A stretch of 64,000 nucleotides of DNA. It comes from VAXT01 sp963827725 (lineage in GTDB: Bacteria > Actinomycetota > Thermoleophilia > Gaiellales > Gaiellaceae). Position 1 is the stretch's first letter; every line of letters starts with the position of its first letter. A program made the translations under genes and the position numbers. The DNA lies in assembly GCA_963827725.1 (NCBI GenBank), contig CAWHBM010000001.1, positions 434,001 through 498,000 of the forward strand, in the 5' to 3' direction. The notes under the pieces were generated by a model. That model worked only from the letters and a program-made list of their open reading frames with translations, searched no databases and had not been told where the DNA came from. Positions 40,363 to 49,198 of the stretch are shown here, in pieces.

Positions 40363-41798
40363 TAGTCGATCTTCGCCATCACGTGTTTGATCTGCGTGTA
40401 GTCCTCGAGCGAATAGACCGACAGATCCTTGCCGTAACCGGACTGCTTGTAGCCACCGTGCGGCATCTCCGAGACGAGCGGGATGTGGTCGTTGATCCAG
40501 ACCGTCCCGAACTGGAGCTTCCGCGCCGCGTTCAGCGCCCTCCCGATGTCCCGCGTCCAGACCGAGGCCGAGAGCCCGTAGTCGACGTCGTTCGCCCAGC
40601 CGAGCGCCTCCTCGTCGTCCGCGAAGCGCTGAACCGTGACGACCGGGCCGAACACCTCCTTCTGGACGATCTCGTCTTCCTGTCCCACGTCGGTGACGAC
40701 CGTGGGCTGCACGAAGAAACCGCGTTCGCCGTTCGAACCGCCGCCGGTCAGCACCTTCGCGCCCGACGCCCGCTCGAGGAAGCCGAACACGCGCTCCTGC
40801 TGCGCCTTCGAGATCACCGGGCCCATGTCGATGTCCTCGCTCAAGGCCGGGTCGCCGATCTGCATCGCCTCCACGGCGGGGACGAGCTCCTCGAGCAGCT
40901 TGTCGTAGACCTTGGGCCCCGCCATGACGCGTGAGGCGGCGGTGCAGTCCTGGCCCGAGTTCCAGTAGCCGGCGATCTTGATCCCCTCGGCAACGGCGAC
41001 CGGATCAGCGTCGTCGAAGACGATGACCGGCGCCTTCCCGCCGAGCTCGAGGTGGACGCGCTTCAGGTTGTCCGCCGCTGCGCGCGCGACCTCCTTGCCC
41101 GTGGCGACGTCGCCTGTGAGCGAGACCATCCGCACATCGGGATGGCGAACGATGCCCGCGCCGACAGGCTCGCCGTCACCGGTGATCACGTTCAGCACGC
41201 CGGGCGGGAAGATGTCCGCCGCGAGCTGTGCCATTCGGAGCGTCGTCAGCGGGGTCTGCTCCGAGGGCTTGAGGACGATCACATTGCCCGCGGCCAAAGC
41301 GGGGCTGATCTTCCAGATCGCCATCATCAGGGGGTAGTTCCAGGGCGCGATCTGACCGACGATCCCGACGGGCTCGCGTCGGACCATCGACGTGTACCCG
41401 CGCATGTACTCCCCGGTTGCACGGCCTTCCATGGTGCGCGCTGCTCCTGCGAAGAAGCGGATGTTGTCGGAGGAGACGGGCATCTCGTCCCGGGCGGCCG
41501 GGAGCGGCTTGCCGACATTCTGTGACTCGAGCTGGGCCAACTCCTCCGCGTTCGCGTCGATCGCGTCGGCGAGCTTGAGCAGCATCTCGGCCCGCTCTGC
41601 CGGCGTCATCTCGAGCCACTCCGGAAGCGCCGCCTTCGCGGCCTCTACCGCACGGTCGACGTCCGCCTGGCTTCCCTGCGGAACCTCGGCGATCGTCTCT
41701 CCGCTCGCTGGATTGATGATCTCGGCCGACTCGCCCTCGGCCGCGTCGACCCACTCGCCACCGACAAAGTTCTGGTACCGCGACACCGTGACGCTCAT
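40362..41798 (-). CDS. Gamma-aminobutyraldehyde dehydrogenase-like aldehyde dehydrogenase
   Basis: 478 residues. Catalytic Cys in NSGQDCTAASRV and Glu in HLELGGKAPVIV; NAD-site motifs PWNYPLMMAIWK and SLTGDVATGKEVA. The sequence is of the 4-aminobutyraldehyde dehydrogenase (PatD/YdcW) type, oxidising 4-aminobutanal to GABA. It sits between two polyamine-type importers, which supports that role. ATG 41798 is preceded by GGAGGGCTGAG. There is a 73-bp gap from the end of system 2, so it could also have its own promoter. Confidence 0.87.
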   Translation of the reverse strand: MSVTVSRYQNFVGGEWVDAAEGESAEIINPASGETIAEVPQGSQADVDRAVEAAKAALPEWLEMTPAERAEMLLKLADAIDANAEELAQLESQNVGKPLPAARDEMPVSSDNIRFFAGAARTMEGRATGEYMRGYTSMVRREPVGIVGQIAPWNYPLMMAIWKISPALAAGNVIVLKPSEQTPLTTLRMAQLAADIFPPGVLNVITGDGEPVGAGIVRHPDVRMVSLTGDVATGKEVARAAADNLKRVHLELGGKAPVIVFDDADPVAVAEGIKIAGYWNSGQDCTAASRVMAGPKVYDKLLEELVPAVEAMQIGDPALSEDIDMGPVISKAQQERVFGFLERASGAKVLTGGGSNGERGFFVQPTVVTDVGQEDEIVQKEVFGPVVTVQRFADDEEALGWANDVDYGLSASVWTRDIGRALNAARKLQFGTVWINDHIPLVSEMPHGGYKQSGYGKDLSVYSLEDYTQIKHVMAKID

Positions 41799-41871
41799 CT
41801 CAGCCCTCCGCTTCGCTCGTGGCTACCGAGGGTACCCCCAGGTGCACCGCCCCTACAACTTCAACCCGCAA

Positions 41872-42681
41872 CTATTTCTCACCTCCGGGCACGCCTCGTG
41901 CCGCTCCCGCGCTCAGCTTCTGCGCGAAGTAGATGGGCACGATCGAGACGAGGATCACGAAGAGCGCGACCACGTTCACGATCGGCTGCTCGACGGGGCG
42001 GAACAGGTTCGCATAGATCCAGATCGGCAGCGTCTGCTGTGCGCCGGCTGTGAAGATCGTGACGATCACCTCGTCGAACGAGAGTGCGAAGGCGAGCAGG
42101 GCACCGGCGAGCAGCGCGGTGCGCATCTGCGGGAAGGTCACAAACCGGAACGTCTGGAATGTGTCGGCGCCCAGGTCGTACGAGGCTTCCTCGAGCGACC
42201 CTGCCAGCCGGCGAAGCCGCGCCGCCGCGTTGTTGTAGACGACGACAATGCAGAAGGTCGCGTGGCCGATGATGATCGTCAGCAGGCCGTAGTCGATCCC
42301 GACAGTGGTGTACGTCGTCTGAAGCGCGAGCCCGGTGATGATCCCGGGCAGGGCGAGGGGAAGGACGACAACGAGGGAGATCGTTTCCCGCCCGAAGAAG
42401 CGATACCGCGACACGGCGAGTGAGATCAGCGTTCCCAGGACGAGTGCGATCAACGTCGCGCCGAGACCCGCGAGCACCGAGAGCTTGAGCGCATCTCGGA
42501 CGCCTTCGTTGTGGTACGCGACCGAGAACCACTTCGTCGAGAAGTTCTCGATCGGCCAGCTCTGCGTGACGCTTTCGTTGAACGCGTACACGGCGATCAG
42601 GATCAGCGGCACGTAGATGAAGGCGAGCGTCGCGGCGGCACCGAGCCGCAGGAGGACGCGCGTGAGCGTGGACTCGACCAT
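41872..42681 (-). CDS. ABC transporter permease, PotC type (system 2)
   Basis: 269 residues, six helices, EAA loop GSLEEASYDLGADTFQTFRF, and PotC-like opening (FIYVPLILIAVYAFNES). It is a diverged paralogue of 36438-37238. ATG 42681 directly abuts the PotB-type stop. Confidence 0.88.
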   Translation of the reverse strand: MVESTLTRVLLRLGAAATLAFIYVPLILIAVYAFNESVTQSWPIENFSTKWFSVAYHNEGVRDALKLSVLAGLGATLIALVLGTLISLAVSRYRFFGRETISLVVVLPLALPGIITGLALQTTYTTVGIDYGLLTIIIGHATFCIVVVYNNAAARLRRLAGSLEEASYDLGADTFQTFRFVTFPQMRTALLAGALLAFALSFDEVIVTIFTAGAQQTLPIWIYANLFRPVEQPIVNVVALFVILVSIVPIYFAQKLSAGAARGVPGGEK

Positions 42682-43578
42682 CTAGAGCGCCTCGAAAGCC
42701 TTCAGCCGCCTGGCTACGAGCAGGTAGAGGATCATCACGCCGATCGGCACGAGCGTGAAGGCGGCGGCGACCGGCAGGTTCGTCCCTCGTTGGTCGTAGA
42801 TCACCGTCCCGATGAACTGCTCGCTCGTGATCAGGTCTGGAGCGATGAAGTCGCCCAGCGTCAGCGAGAACGTGAAGATCGAGCCGGCGACGACGGCCGG
42901 GAACGCGAGCGGCAGGATCACGCGGTAGAACGTGCGGAGCGAGCGGCCCCCGAGGTCGGCCGATGCATCCAGGAGCGACTGTGGGATCCGCTCGAGGCCC
43001 GCGTAGACGGGCAGGATCATGAACGGCAGCCACAGGTACGTGAAGACGAGCCAGAGGCCCACCTCCGAGTAGCCGTCGAAGGTGATTCCCAAGGGATCGA
43101 GCGCCCAGTTGATGACGCCGCCATCCGAGAGCAGCGTCCGCCAGGCGTACGCCTTGACCAGGTAGCTCGCCCAGAGGGGCATCACGACCGCGACCACCAA
43201 GAGGTTGCGGACTCGCGGCCTTGCCACCCGTGCCATGTAGTACGCGATCGGGAACGCGAGCACCGCGTCGGCGATCGTCACGAATGCAGCCATCCGGATC
43301 GTCCGCCACGCCACTTCGCGGTACACGTCTTGCTCCCAGAGCCGCTTGAAGTTGTCGAACGTGAAGTCGTGCACGACTTCCGACGTAAAGGGATTCGTGT
43401 CCCAGAACGCCGCCAGGAGCAGCACGAACAGCGATCCGAGGTAGCCGATGACGAGCCAGCCGATCGGCGCGGCCAGCAACACGGCCAGGCTTGCGCGCGG
43501 ATGCCGGTGGAAGAAGGTCGAGAGCCGCCGCCCCAGCGAAACCCGGGGCGGCGGCTCTGCGTGCTGGCTCGTTGTCAT
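42682..43578 (-). CDS. ABC transporter permease, PotB type (system 2)
   Basis: 298 residues, six helices. EAA loop RIPQSLLDASADLGGRSLRT; FLASYLVKAYAWR-type conserved segment appears as ASYLVKAYAWRTLLSDGGV. N-terminal 40 residues are cytoplasmic and proline/arginine-rich. ATG 43578, 22 bp after the system-2 binding-protein stop. Confidence 0.88.
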   Translation of the reverse strand: MTTSQHAEPPPRVSLGRRLSTFFHRHPRASLAVLLAAPIGWLVIGYLGSLFVLLLAAFWDTNPFTSEVVHDFTFDNFKRLWEQDVYREVAWRTIRMAAFVTIADAVLAFPIAYYMARVARPRVRNLLVVAVVMPLWASYLVKAYAWRTLLSDGGVINWALDPLGITFDGYSEVGLWLVFTYLWLPFMILPVYAGLERIPQSLLDASADLGGRSLRTFYRVILPLAFPAVVAGSIFTFSLTLGDFIAPDLITSEQFIGTVIYDQRGTNLPVAAAFTLVPIGVMILYLLVARRLKAFEAL

Positions 43579-43600
43579 GAGCCCGGCCGGAGGTATCCGC

Positions 43601-44785
43601 TCAGCCGCGGATCTCCGTCCAGGCGTTCACCCAGTCTTCCTGGGTCTTGCAGGTTCCGCCCTCGCCGCCGCAGTCGGCCGTGGGCGTCGTCCAGTAGTAG
43701 ATGTCCTCCCACCAGGACTCGTCCGCCGCGTGGAACTCGTCGCAGTGATTCGGGTTCTTCGTCAGCTCACATGCCTTCAGGTTGACCGGTGCCTCGCCGA
43801 AGCCCTCGGCGACGGCCGCCTGCGCCTCCGGAGAGATCATGTGATTCATCCAGAGGTACATGCAGTTCGGGTGCTCCGCCTGGGAGTAGATCATCCAGGT
43901 GTCCGACCACCCGGTCGTGCCTTCCTTCGGCTTGATCCCCTCGACCGGCTTCTTGTCGGCTTTCAGGAGGTTCACCTGGAGTGGCCAGGTGGTGCCGATC
44001 ACCACGTCCTTGTTCGCATATGACTGGATCTGCTTCGCGTAGTCGGCCCACCACTCGCCGACGTTGGGGGCCAGCTGCTTCATCAGGTCGACCGCGGCCT
44101 GGAACTGCTCGTCGTTCAGCTGATACGGGTTCTCGATCCCGAGGTCGGGCTGCGTCGCCTTGAGGTAGAGCGCCGCGTCCGCGATAAAGATCGAGTCGTC
44201 GTAGATCGTGATCTTGCCCTTGTACGGCGTGTTCGCATCCCAGATCGACGCCCAGCTGTCAGGAGCCGGACTCACCTCGTCCGTGCGGAACGCGAGAAGG
44301 TTCGGCCCGCGCCCGTGCGGGACGCCATACGGCTTGTCGTCTCGCGAGTTGTAGTCCTGGTTCTTGATCCCCTCCTGGACGTCCGCGTAGTTCGGGATCA
44401 GGTCGGGGTTGATCGGGGCGACGTCCTCTCTCTCCATCAGCCGGACGCTTGCGTTCCCGGAGGCGGACACGCCGTCGTACTGGCCCGTCGCGATCAGCGA
44501 GATCATGTCGTCCGAGGTCGGGCCGTCCTTCGTCTTCACCTGGCAACCGGTCTCTTGCGCGAACTCCTTTGTGAGCTGGGCGTAGCCCGCCCACTGCACG
44601 AAGCTCACGACGCCTTCCTCGCGAGCCTTCTGCTTGATCTCGTCGAGGCTGCTCCCGAGCCCGGCGATCTCCATTGCGCTGCTCCCGTCGTCTCCGCCTC
44701 CGCCGCAACCTGCCGCTGCGAACGCGAGGAAGACGACGAAGCCCGCCAGCGTCGAGCCGCCGAGCCCGCGCTTCCATCTATTCAT
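43601..44785 (-). CDS. Polyamine-type ABC substrate-binding lipoprotein (system 2)
   Basis: 394 residues. Lipoprotein signal with lipobox FAAAGCGGGG, then a PotD/spermidine-type binding fold (ATGQYDGVSASGNASVRLM, DKPYGVPHGRGPNLLAFR, WWADYAKQIQSYANKDV). The C-terminal region carries cysteines absent from system 1 (ACELTKNPNHCDE, CGGEGGTCKTQ), probably disulfides. Only weakly similar to the system-1 protein, so the two importers probably differ in substrate. ATG 44785 is preceded by GAGGAGGAGCAAC. Confidence 0.87.
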   Translation of the reverse strand: MNRWKRGLGGSTLAGFVVFLAFAAAGCGGGGDDGSSAMEIAGLGSSLDEIKQKAREEGVVSFVQWAGYAQLTKEFAQETGCQVKTKDGPTSDDMISLIATGQYDGVSASGNASVRLMEREDVAPINPDLIPNYADVQEGIKNQDYNSRDDKPYGVPHGRGPNLLAFRTDEVSPAPDSWASIWDANTPYKGKITIYDDSIFIADAALYLKATQPDLGIENPYQLNDEQFQAAVDLMKQLAPNVGEWWADYAKQIQSYANKDVVIGTTWPLQVNLLKADKKPVEGIKPKEGTTGWSDTWMIYSQAEHPNCMYLWMNHMISPEAQAAVAEGFGEAPVNLKACELTKNPNHCDEFHAADESWWEDIYYWTTPTADCGGEGGTCKTQEDWVNAWTEIRG

Positions 44786-45827
44786 GTTGCTCCTCCTCTT
44801 CCCCCGTCTCGATTGCATAAGTGTGCTCCGGGCGCCAGGCGAGGCGCACTCGCCGGCCGCGCGTCTCGAGTGCCTCGCTGGATGTGGTTTCGAGGTTCTG
44901 ACGAATCACCGTCAACATTCCACCCTCGTCGAGCTCGACCGCGTACCGGGTGACCATCCCGACGTAGACGACGTCGCGGATCCTGCCGGTCTCCGAGTGC
45001 GCTCCTGCCTCGGCCATGTCGTTCTCTTCGAGGATGCGGATCTTCTCAGGACGGATCGTGAAGCGGCTCGGTTGACCGTTCACGGCGCGCTCGAGCACGT
45101 TTGAGATGCCCACGAAACCGGCGACAAACTCGGTCTCGGGACGCTCGTAGATCTCCGCCGGCGCCCCGACCTGCTCGATGCGGCCGTTGTTAAACACCGC
45201 CAAGCGGTCGCTCATCGTCAGCGCCTCCTCCTGATCGTGCGTGACGTAGACGAACGTGATGCCGACCTCCTGCTGGATCCGTTTCAGCTCGATCTGCATC
45301 TCCTGTCGGAGTTTGAGGTCGAGCGCGCCGAGCGGCTCGTCGAGCAGCAAGACCTGCGGGCGGTTGACGATCGCGCGGGCGAGGGCGACACGCTGGCGCT
45401 GCCCGCCCGAGAGCTGCGAGGGCTTGCGATCCTGGAGCCCGCCGAGCTGGACGAGGTCGAGCGCCTCCGACGTTCGCGTGTTCCGCTCGCCGCGGCCGAC
45501 CCGCTTGATCTTCATCCCATAGGCCACGTTCTCCGCGACGGTCATGTGCGGGAAGAGGGCGTAGTCCTGGAAGACCGTGTTCACGTCGCGGGCGTAGGGC
45601 GGCTGTGCGGTCACGTCCGTCCCCTGCAGGAGGACACGGCCCTCGTCCGGGGACTCGAAGCCGGCGATCAGCCGCAGCGTCGTCGTCTTGCCTGATCCGG
45701 ATGGGCCGAGCATCGTGAAGAACTCGCCGGCCTTGACCTCCAGCGCGAGGTCGTCGACTGCGATGACGTCGCCGTAGGTTTTTGTGACCGATTCGAGCTG
45801 GACGTCAGCCTGTGGCTGATTGGGCAA
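44778..45827 (-). CDS. ABC transporter ATPase, PotA type (system 2)
   Basis: 349 residues. Walker A GPSGSGKTTTLRLIAG, signature LSGGQRQRVALARAI, Walker B VLLLDEPLGALD, switch His THDQEEALTMSD, C-terminal TOBE region with FTIRPEKIRI. TTG 45827 overlaps the GABA aminotransferase 3' end by 23 bp, and its own 3' end overlaps the binding-protein gene by 8 bp. Confidence 0.92.
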   Translation of the reverse strand: MPNQPQADVQLESVTKTYGDVIAVDDLALEVKAGEFFTMLGPSGSGKTTTLRLIAGFESPDEGRVLLQGTDVTAQPPYARDVNTVFQDYALFPHMTVAENVAYGMKIKRVGRGERNTRTSEALDLVQLGGLQDRKPSQLSGGQRQRVALARAIVNRPQVLLLDEPLGALDLKLRQEMQIELKRIQQEVGITFVYVTHDQEEALTMSDRLAVFNNGRIEQVGAPAEIYERPETEFVAGFVGISNVLERAVNGQPSRFTIRPEKIRILEENDMAEAGAHSETGRIRDVVYVGMVTRYAVELDEGGMLTVIRQNLETTSSEALETRGRRVRLAWRPEHTYAIETGEEEEQHE

Positions 45828-46512
45828 GCGATTCCTCCAGGATCTCGAGCCCCCTGTTGAGGTCTTCGTCGGAGATCACGAGCGGGACGAGGATGCGGAC
45901 GACGTTCCCGTAGAGGCCGCACGAGAGGAGGATCAGGCCGCGCTCCCTCGCCGCCTCCGTCGTTCGCTTTGTGAGCTCGGCCGCCGGCTCCTTCGTCTCG
46001 CGGTCGACGACGAGCTCCAGGGCGAGCATCGGCCCGAGCCCGCGGACCTCGCCGACGCTCTCGATCCGTGTCGCGATCTCGTCGAGGCGCGCGCGGAGCC
46101 TCTGCCCGAGCTCCTCGGAGCGGGTGCGGAACTCGTCGGTTGCGACTTCATCGAGCACGGCGATGCCTGCGGCGCAGGCCACGGGGTTGCCGCCGAAGGT
46201 GCCTCCGAGCCCACCGGCCTCGGGGGCGTCCATCACTTCGGCGCGGCCCGTGACCGCTGCGAGCGGCAGACCACCGCCCAGTGATTTGCCGGATACGAGG
46301 AGGTCCGGCTCGACGCCGTAGCGTTCGATCGCCCAGACCGGCCCGGTGCGCCCCACGCCCGATTGGATCTCGTCGTTCACGTAGAGGATGCCGTGCTCCT
46401 GACAGAGCTCGAGCAAGCGGGCGGGAAAGCCTTCGGGCATGACGACGAAGCCGCCTTCGCCCTGAACCGGCTCGAGGACGACGCAGGCGACCGATTGGGG
46501 GTCCGACCTCAC
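45805..46512 (-). CDS. GABA aminotransferase, C-terminal fragment after a frameshift
   Basis: About 235 residues from the frame break. Contains VVLEPVQGEGGFVVMP, the cofactor Asp in LYVNDEIQSGVGRTG, the PLP lysine in LLVSGKSLGGGLPLAAVTG and the C-terminal VRILVPLVISDEDLNRGLEI. Joined to the upstream fragment by removing one base at about 46503, it gives one 432-residue protein reading GEVDPQSVACVVLEPVQ, the normal GabT length. GabT moves the amino group of GABA to 2-oxoglutarate, giving succinic semialdehyde. Confidence 0.85.
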   Translation of the reverse strand: MRSDPQSVACVVLEPVQGEGGFVVMPEGFPARLLELCQEHGILYVNDEIQSGVGRTGPVWAIERYGVEPDLLVSGKSLGGGLPLAAVTGRAEVMDAPEAGGLGGTFGGNPVACAAGIAVLDEVATDEFRTRSEELGQRLRARLDEIATRIESVGEVRGLGPMLALELVVDRETKEPAAELTKRTTEAARERGLILLSCGLYGNVVRILVPLVISDEDLNRGLEILEESLAQSATG

Positions 46513-47104
46513 CCTTGAAGAGCTGGTGCAGCGCGTCGATCGCGTCGTCGGAGGTGATGTCCCGGTACGGATAGGGCGCGGCCGAGCGATAAACCTCAGG
46601 GGCGAAGGGCCCGAAGCCTCTCTTGTAGGGCACGACCTTCGAGGTCATCGTCATCGCGAGCAGCGTGCGACCGTGGAATGCGCGATCGAAGACGACGACT
46701 GCGGGGCGGCCGGTCGCCGCACGCGCGATCTTCACCGCGTTCTCGACCGCCTCGGCGCCCGAGTTCAGGAGGATGCTCTTCTGGTTTCCGCCTGCGCACG
46801 GCGACAGGTCGGCGAGTCGGCGACAGACGTCGATGTACGGCTCGTAGACCCCGACCATGAAGCACTGGTGCAGGTACCTGTCGATCTGCTCGTGCATCGC
46901 CGCGACAGCCGGCGGGAAGCCGTGACCCGTGTTCTGGCAGCCGAGCCCTCCGGCGAAGTCGATGTAGCTCCGGCCCTCGACGTCCTCGACGCGCGCACCC
47001 TCGGCGCGGGCGACGACGATCGGTGGAGTGGCGATTCCGCGCGCGACGTAGCGCTCGCGGTCTGCCAGCACCCGTTCGGAGGAGGTGCCCTGATCAACAG
47101 CCAT
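46148..47104 (-). CDS. GABA aminotransferase, N-terminal fragment (frameshifted)
   Basis: Family homology runs from ATG 47104 to about 46503: IDFAGGLGCQNTGHGFPPAV, SGAEAVENAVKIARAATGRP and AFHGRTLLAMTMTSKVVPYK. After GEV the frame leaves the family and becomes Arg-rich until it stops at 46148. First gene of the putrescine/GABA operon, divergent from the saccharopine-dehydrogenase-like gene with 34 bp between starts. No transcription factor is encoded nearby, so control must be from elsewhere. Confidence 0.85.
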   Translation of the reverse strand: MAVDQGTSSERVLADRERYVARGIATPPIVVARAEGARVEDVEGRSYIDFAGGLGCQNTGHGFPPAVAAMHEQIDRYLHQCFMVGVYEPYIDVCRRLADLSPCAGGNQKSILLNSGAEAVENAVKIARAATGRPAVVVFDRAFHGRTLLAMTMTSKVVPYKRGFGPFAPEVYRSAAPYPYRDITSDDAIDALHQLFKGEVGPPIGRLRRPRAGSGRRRLRRHARRLSRPLARALSGARHPLRERRDPIGRGAHRAGLGDRTLRRRAGPPRIRQITGRWSAARSGHGPRRSDGRPRGRWARRHLRRQPRGLRRRHRRAR

Positions 47105-47138
47105 CGAGGCAGATTCTCGCACGTGCTTCAATCGGCCC

Positions 47139-48128
47139 GTGATCGCGGTAGTCGGCGCAGCGGGAACGATCGGGCGGAACGTCGCCGGCTTCCTCGAAGA
47201 GTGGGGCGCAGAGGTGGCGCGCCGCGACTTCCGGCTGGAGGGCGAGGAGCAGGTGGACGCTCGGGACCGGGAATCGCTCGAACGCGCGCTCGAAGGCGCG
47301 GCAGCCGTGGTCAACTGCTCGGACTACCGGCTCAACCTCGACGTCATGGCCGGTGCGCTGGCGGCGGGCGTCCACTACGTCGATCTCGGGGGCCTCTTCC
47401 ACGTGACGAAGCAGCAGCTCGAGCTCGGCGACGCATTCCGTACCGCGGGACTGACAGGGATCCTCGGCATGGGCTCGGCTCCCGGCAAGACGAACCTGCT
47501 CGCGAGCGCTGCGGCCAAGCGGCTCGGCGCCGAGCCGGTCTCGATGGAGATCTGGGCGGCAACGCGCGACCCCGCTGCGGCCGGTCATCCGTTCCCGGCG
47601 CCCTACTCGGTGCAGACGCTGCGGGACGAGCTGCAGATGCGTCCGGTGGTCGTCGTCGACGGCGAGGCGATCGAGGTCGAGCCACTTTCGGGTGAGGCTG
47701 AGCGGGAATTCCCCACGCCCGTCGGGCGCGCCAAGGGGATCTACACCCTCCACTCCGAGCTCGCGACGCTACCGGTGTCCTACCCGAGCCTGCGGCAGGC
47801 GAGCTTCCGGCTCTGTCTCTCTCCCGGTCTGCTGGAGAAGCTGCTCGCGCTCGAGGACGGCGAGCTGCCCGAGCCGTACGTGCAGTCGCCGGAGTCGGTC
47901 GCCGTTCACGAGGTGGAGCTGGCGGCCAACGGCTCGCGCGTTGTCGGGACGACGGTCACCCGCGGCGGGAGCGCGAAGTCGACCTCCGAGCCGGCTGCCC
48001 GCGCCGCGTTCGAGACCGCCGAGGGAAGGCTCGCCGCGCCCGGGGTGGGTCCCCCCGAGAGAGCGATCGACGACCCCGAGGCGTTCCTCGGGTTGCTCGA
48101 TACGGAGGTGCGCTGGCGAGGTCCGTGA
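47139..48128 (+). CDS. Saccharopine dehydrogenase-like oxidoreductase
   Basis: 329 residues. Rossmann motif IAVVGAAGTIGRNVAGFL at the N-terminus, AAAVVNCSDYRLNLDVM and GMGSAPGKTNLLA. The family includes saccharopine reductase and carboxynorspermidine dehydrogenase; which applies here cannot be read. Adjacent to the putrescine operon but transcribed away from it; a role in polyamine or lysine-derived amine metabolism is conceivable. GTG 47139. Confidence 0.8.
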   Translation: MIAVVGAAGTIGRNVAGFLEEWGAEVARRDFRLEGEEQVDARDRESLERALEGAAAVVNCSDYRLNLDVMAGALAAGVHYVDLGGLFHVTKQQLELGDAFRTAGLTGILGMGSAPGKTNLLASAAAKRLGAEPVSMEIWAATRDPAAAGHPFPAPYSVQTLRDELQMRPVVVVDGEAIEVEPLSGEAEREFPTPVGRAKGIYTLHSELATLPVSYPSLRQASFRLCLSPGLLEKLLALEDGELPEPYVQSPESVAVHEVELAANGSRVVGTTVTRGGSAKSTSEPAARAAFETAEGRLAAPGVGPPERAIDDPEAFLGLLDTEVRWRGP

Positions 48129-48141
48129 TCTGTCGCAAAGG

Positions 48142-48159
48142 TGTGACAGACACGTCACA
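48142..48159. promoter_or_regulatory. Perfect inverted repeat upstream of the 48183 gene
   Basis: TGTGAC-N6-GTCACA, perfect 6-bp arms, ending 10 bp before the TAGGTT hexamer. Looks like an operator for a dimeric regulator. It also follows the saccharopine-dehydrogenase-like stop by 13 bp. Confidence 0.45.
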
Positions 48160-48169
48160 ATTTCCCCGC

Positions 48170-48175
48170 TAGGTT
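48170..48175 (+). promoter_or_regulatory. Leaderless -10 hexamer of the 48183 gene
   Basis: TAGGTT, exactly seven bases before GTG 48183; favours that start over TTG 48174, which overlaps the hexamer. Confidence 0.45.
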
Positions 48176-48182
48176 GCCCTCA

Positions 48183-48473
48183 GTGGCAACGAAGACAGCA
48201 ACACCGTGGGGCCCCGCCACTCTCGTCGAAGAGCTGACGGTTCCCCAGCGCTCGGGTGACAAGCGCTTCGCCTCCGTGGTGCAGCTGCTCGAAGGCGCGA
48301 AGGGCGAGCGTCTCGTCCGCTTCGCCTACTCGACGGACGGGAGGGCACGACGAGGGCCGGTCACGCTCCGTGCCCGAGACGTCGAGCGGCTGGTGAGTGG
48401 TCTCGCGGGCTGCCCGCAGCTGGCGGCGACCCTGGGTCTTGGCGGGAAGGAGGGAGCGAACGGCAAGCATTAG
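48183..48473 (+). CDS. Small protein of unknown function
   Basis: 96 residues, no family recognised. Basic, with TPWGPATLVEELTVPQRSGD, FASVVQLLEGAKGERLVRFA and RARDVERLVSGLAGCPQL; probably a compact alpha/beta cytoplasmic protein. A perfect inverted repeat and TAGGTT hexamer precede it. It converges on purQ with 26 bp between stops, and together with 47139-48128 interrupts the minus-strand purine/putrescine stretch. Confidence 0.65.
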   Translation: MATKTATPWGPATLVEELTVPQRSGDKRFASVVQLLEGAKGERLVRFAYSTDGRARRGPVTLRARDVERLVSGLAGCPQLAATLGLGGKEGANGKH

Positions 48474-48499
48474 CCCGCAGCGGGACCTCGGTCGAACGG

Positions 48500-49198
48500 C
48501 TAGGCGCGGGCGAACAGGCGCTCGCGTGCGCGGTCGACGAGCGCGCCCAAGATCAGCGCGCCGTCGGCGGAGCCCAGCAAGGGGTCGACTGCATGCTCGG
48601 GGTGGGGCATGAGGCCCATGACGTTGCCCTCGACGTTGACGACGCCCGCGATGTCGTCGACCGAGCCGTTCGGGTTCTCGCCGTCGTAGCGCAGGACGAC
48701 CTGGCCCGCTTCCGCGAGTTGCGCGACGAGCTCTGGGTCTGCGAAGTAGCAGCCCTCGCCGTGCTTGATCGGAATCGTCAGTCGCTGGCCGACCTCGCAG
48801 GCGGAGAGCAACGGGACATCCGCTCGCTCCACGCGAAGCGGCACGTCCTTGCAGATGAACGAGAGCGACTCGTTCGGGCGAAGCGCGCCTGGAAGCAGGC
48901 CTGCCTCGCAGAGTACCTGAAAGCCATTGCAGATCCCGAGCACGAAGCCGCCCTCCGCGGCGAAGTCGGCGACCGCCTGCATCGCGGGCGAGAAGCGCGC
49001 GATCGCTCCCGCTCGCAGATAGTCGCCGTAGGAGAACCCGCCGGGAAGGATCACAGCGCCGACTTCCGGTAGCTCGGTGTCCGCATGCCAGACGAGCACG
49101 GGCTCGGCGCCGAGCCCTTCGAGCGCGAGGGCGGCGTCCCGGTCGTCGTTCGAGCCGGGGAAGACGAGGACGGCGACGCGTGGTCGGCGGTCGCTCAT
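48500..49198 (-). CDS. purQ: Phosphoribosylformylglycinamidine synthase subunit PurQ
   Basis: 232 residues, class I glutamine amidotransferase. Nucleophile Cys in LGICNGFQVL; catalytic His/Glu in LMPHPEHAVD. Start motif VAVLVFPGSNDDRDA is typical of PurQ. Supplies ammonia to PurL. ATG 49198 overlaps the purS stop (ATGA). Confidence 0.94.
   Translation of the reverse strand: MSDRRPRVAVLVFPGSNDDRDAALALEGLGAEPVLVWHADTELPEVGAVILPGGFSYGDYLRAGAIARFSPAMQAVADFAAEGGFVLGICNGFQVLCEAGLLPGALRPNESLSFICKDVPLRVERADVPLLSACEVGQRLTIPIKHGEGCYFADPELVAQLAEAGQVVLRYDGENPNGSVDDIAGVVNVEGNVMGLMPHPEHAVDPLLGSADGALILGALVDRARERLFARA

Noticed and set aside
48142..48159. Canonical CRP/GlxR site
   Set aside because: TGTGA and TCACA are separated by eight bases, not the six of the CRP consensus; kept only as an inverted repeat.
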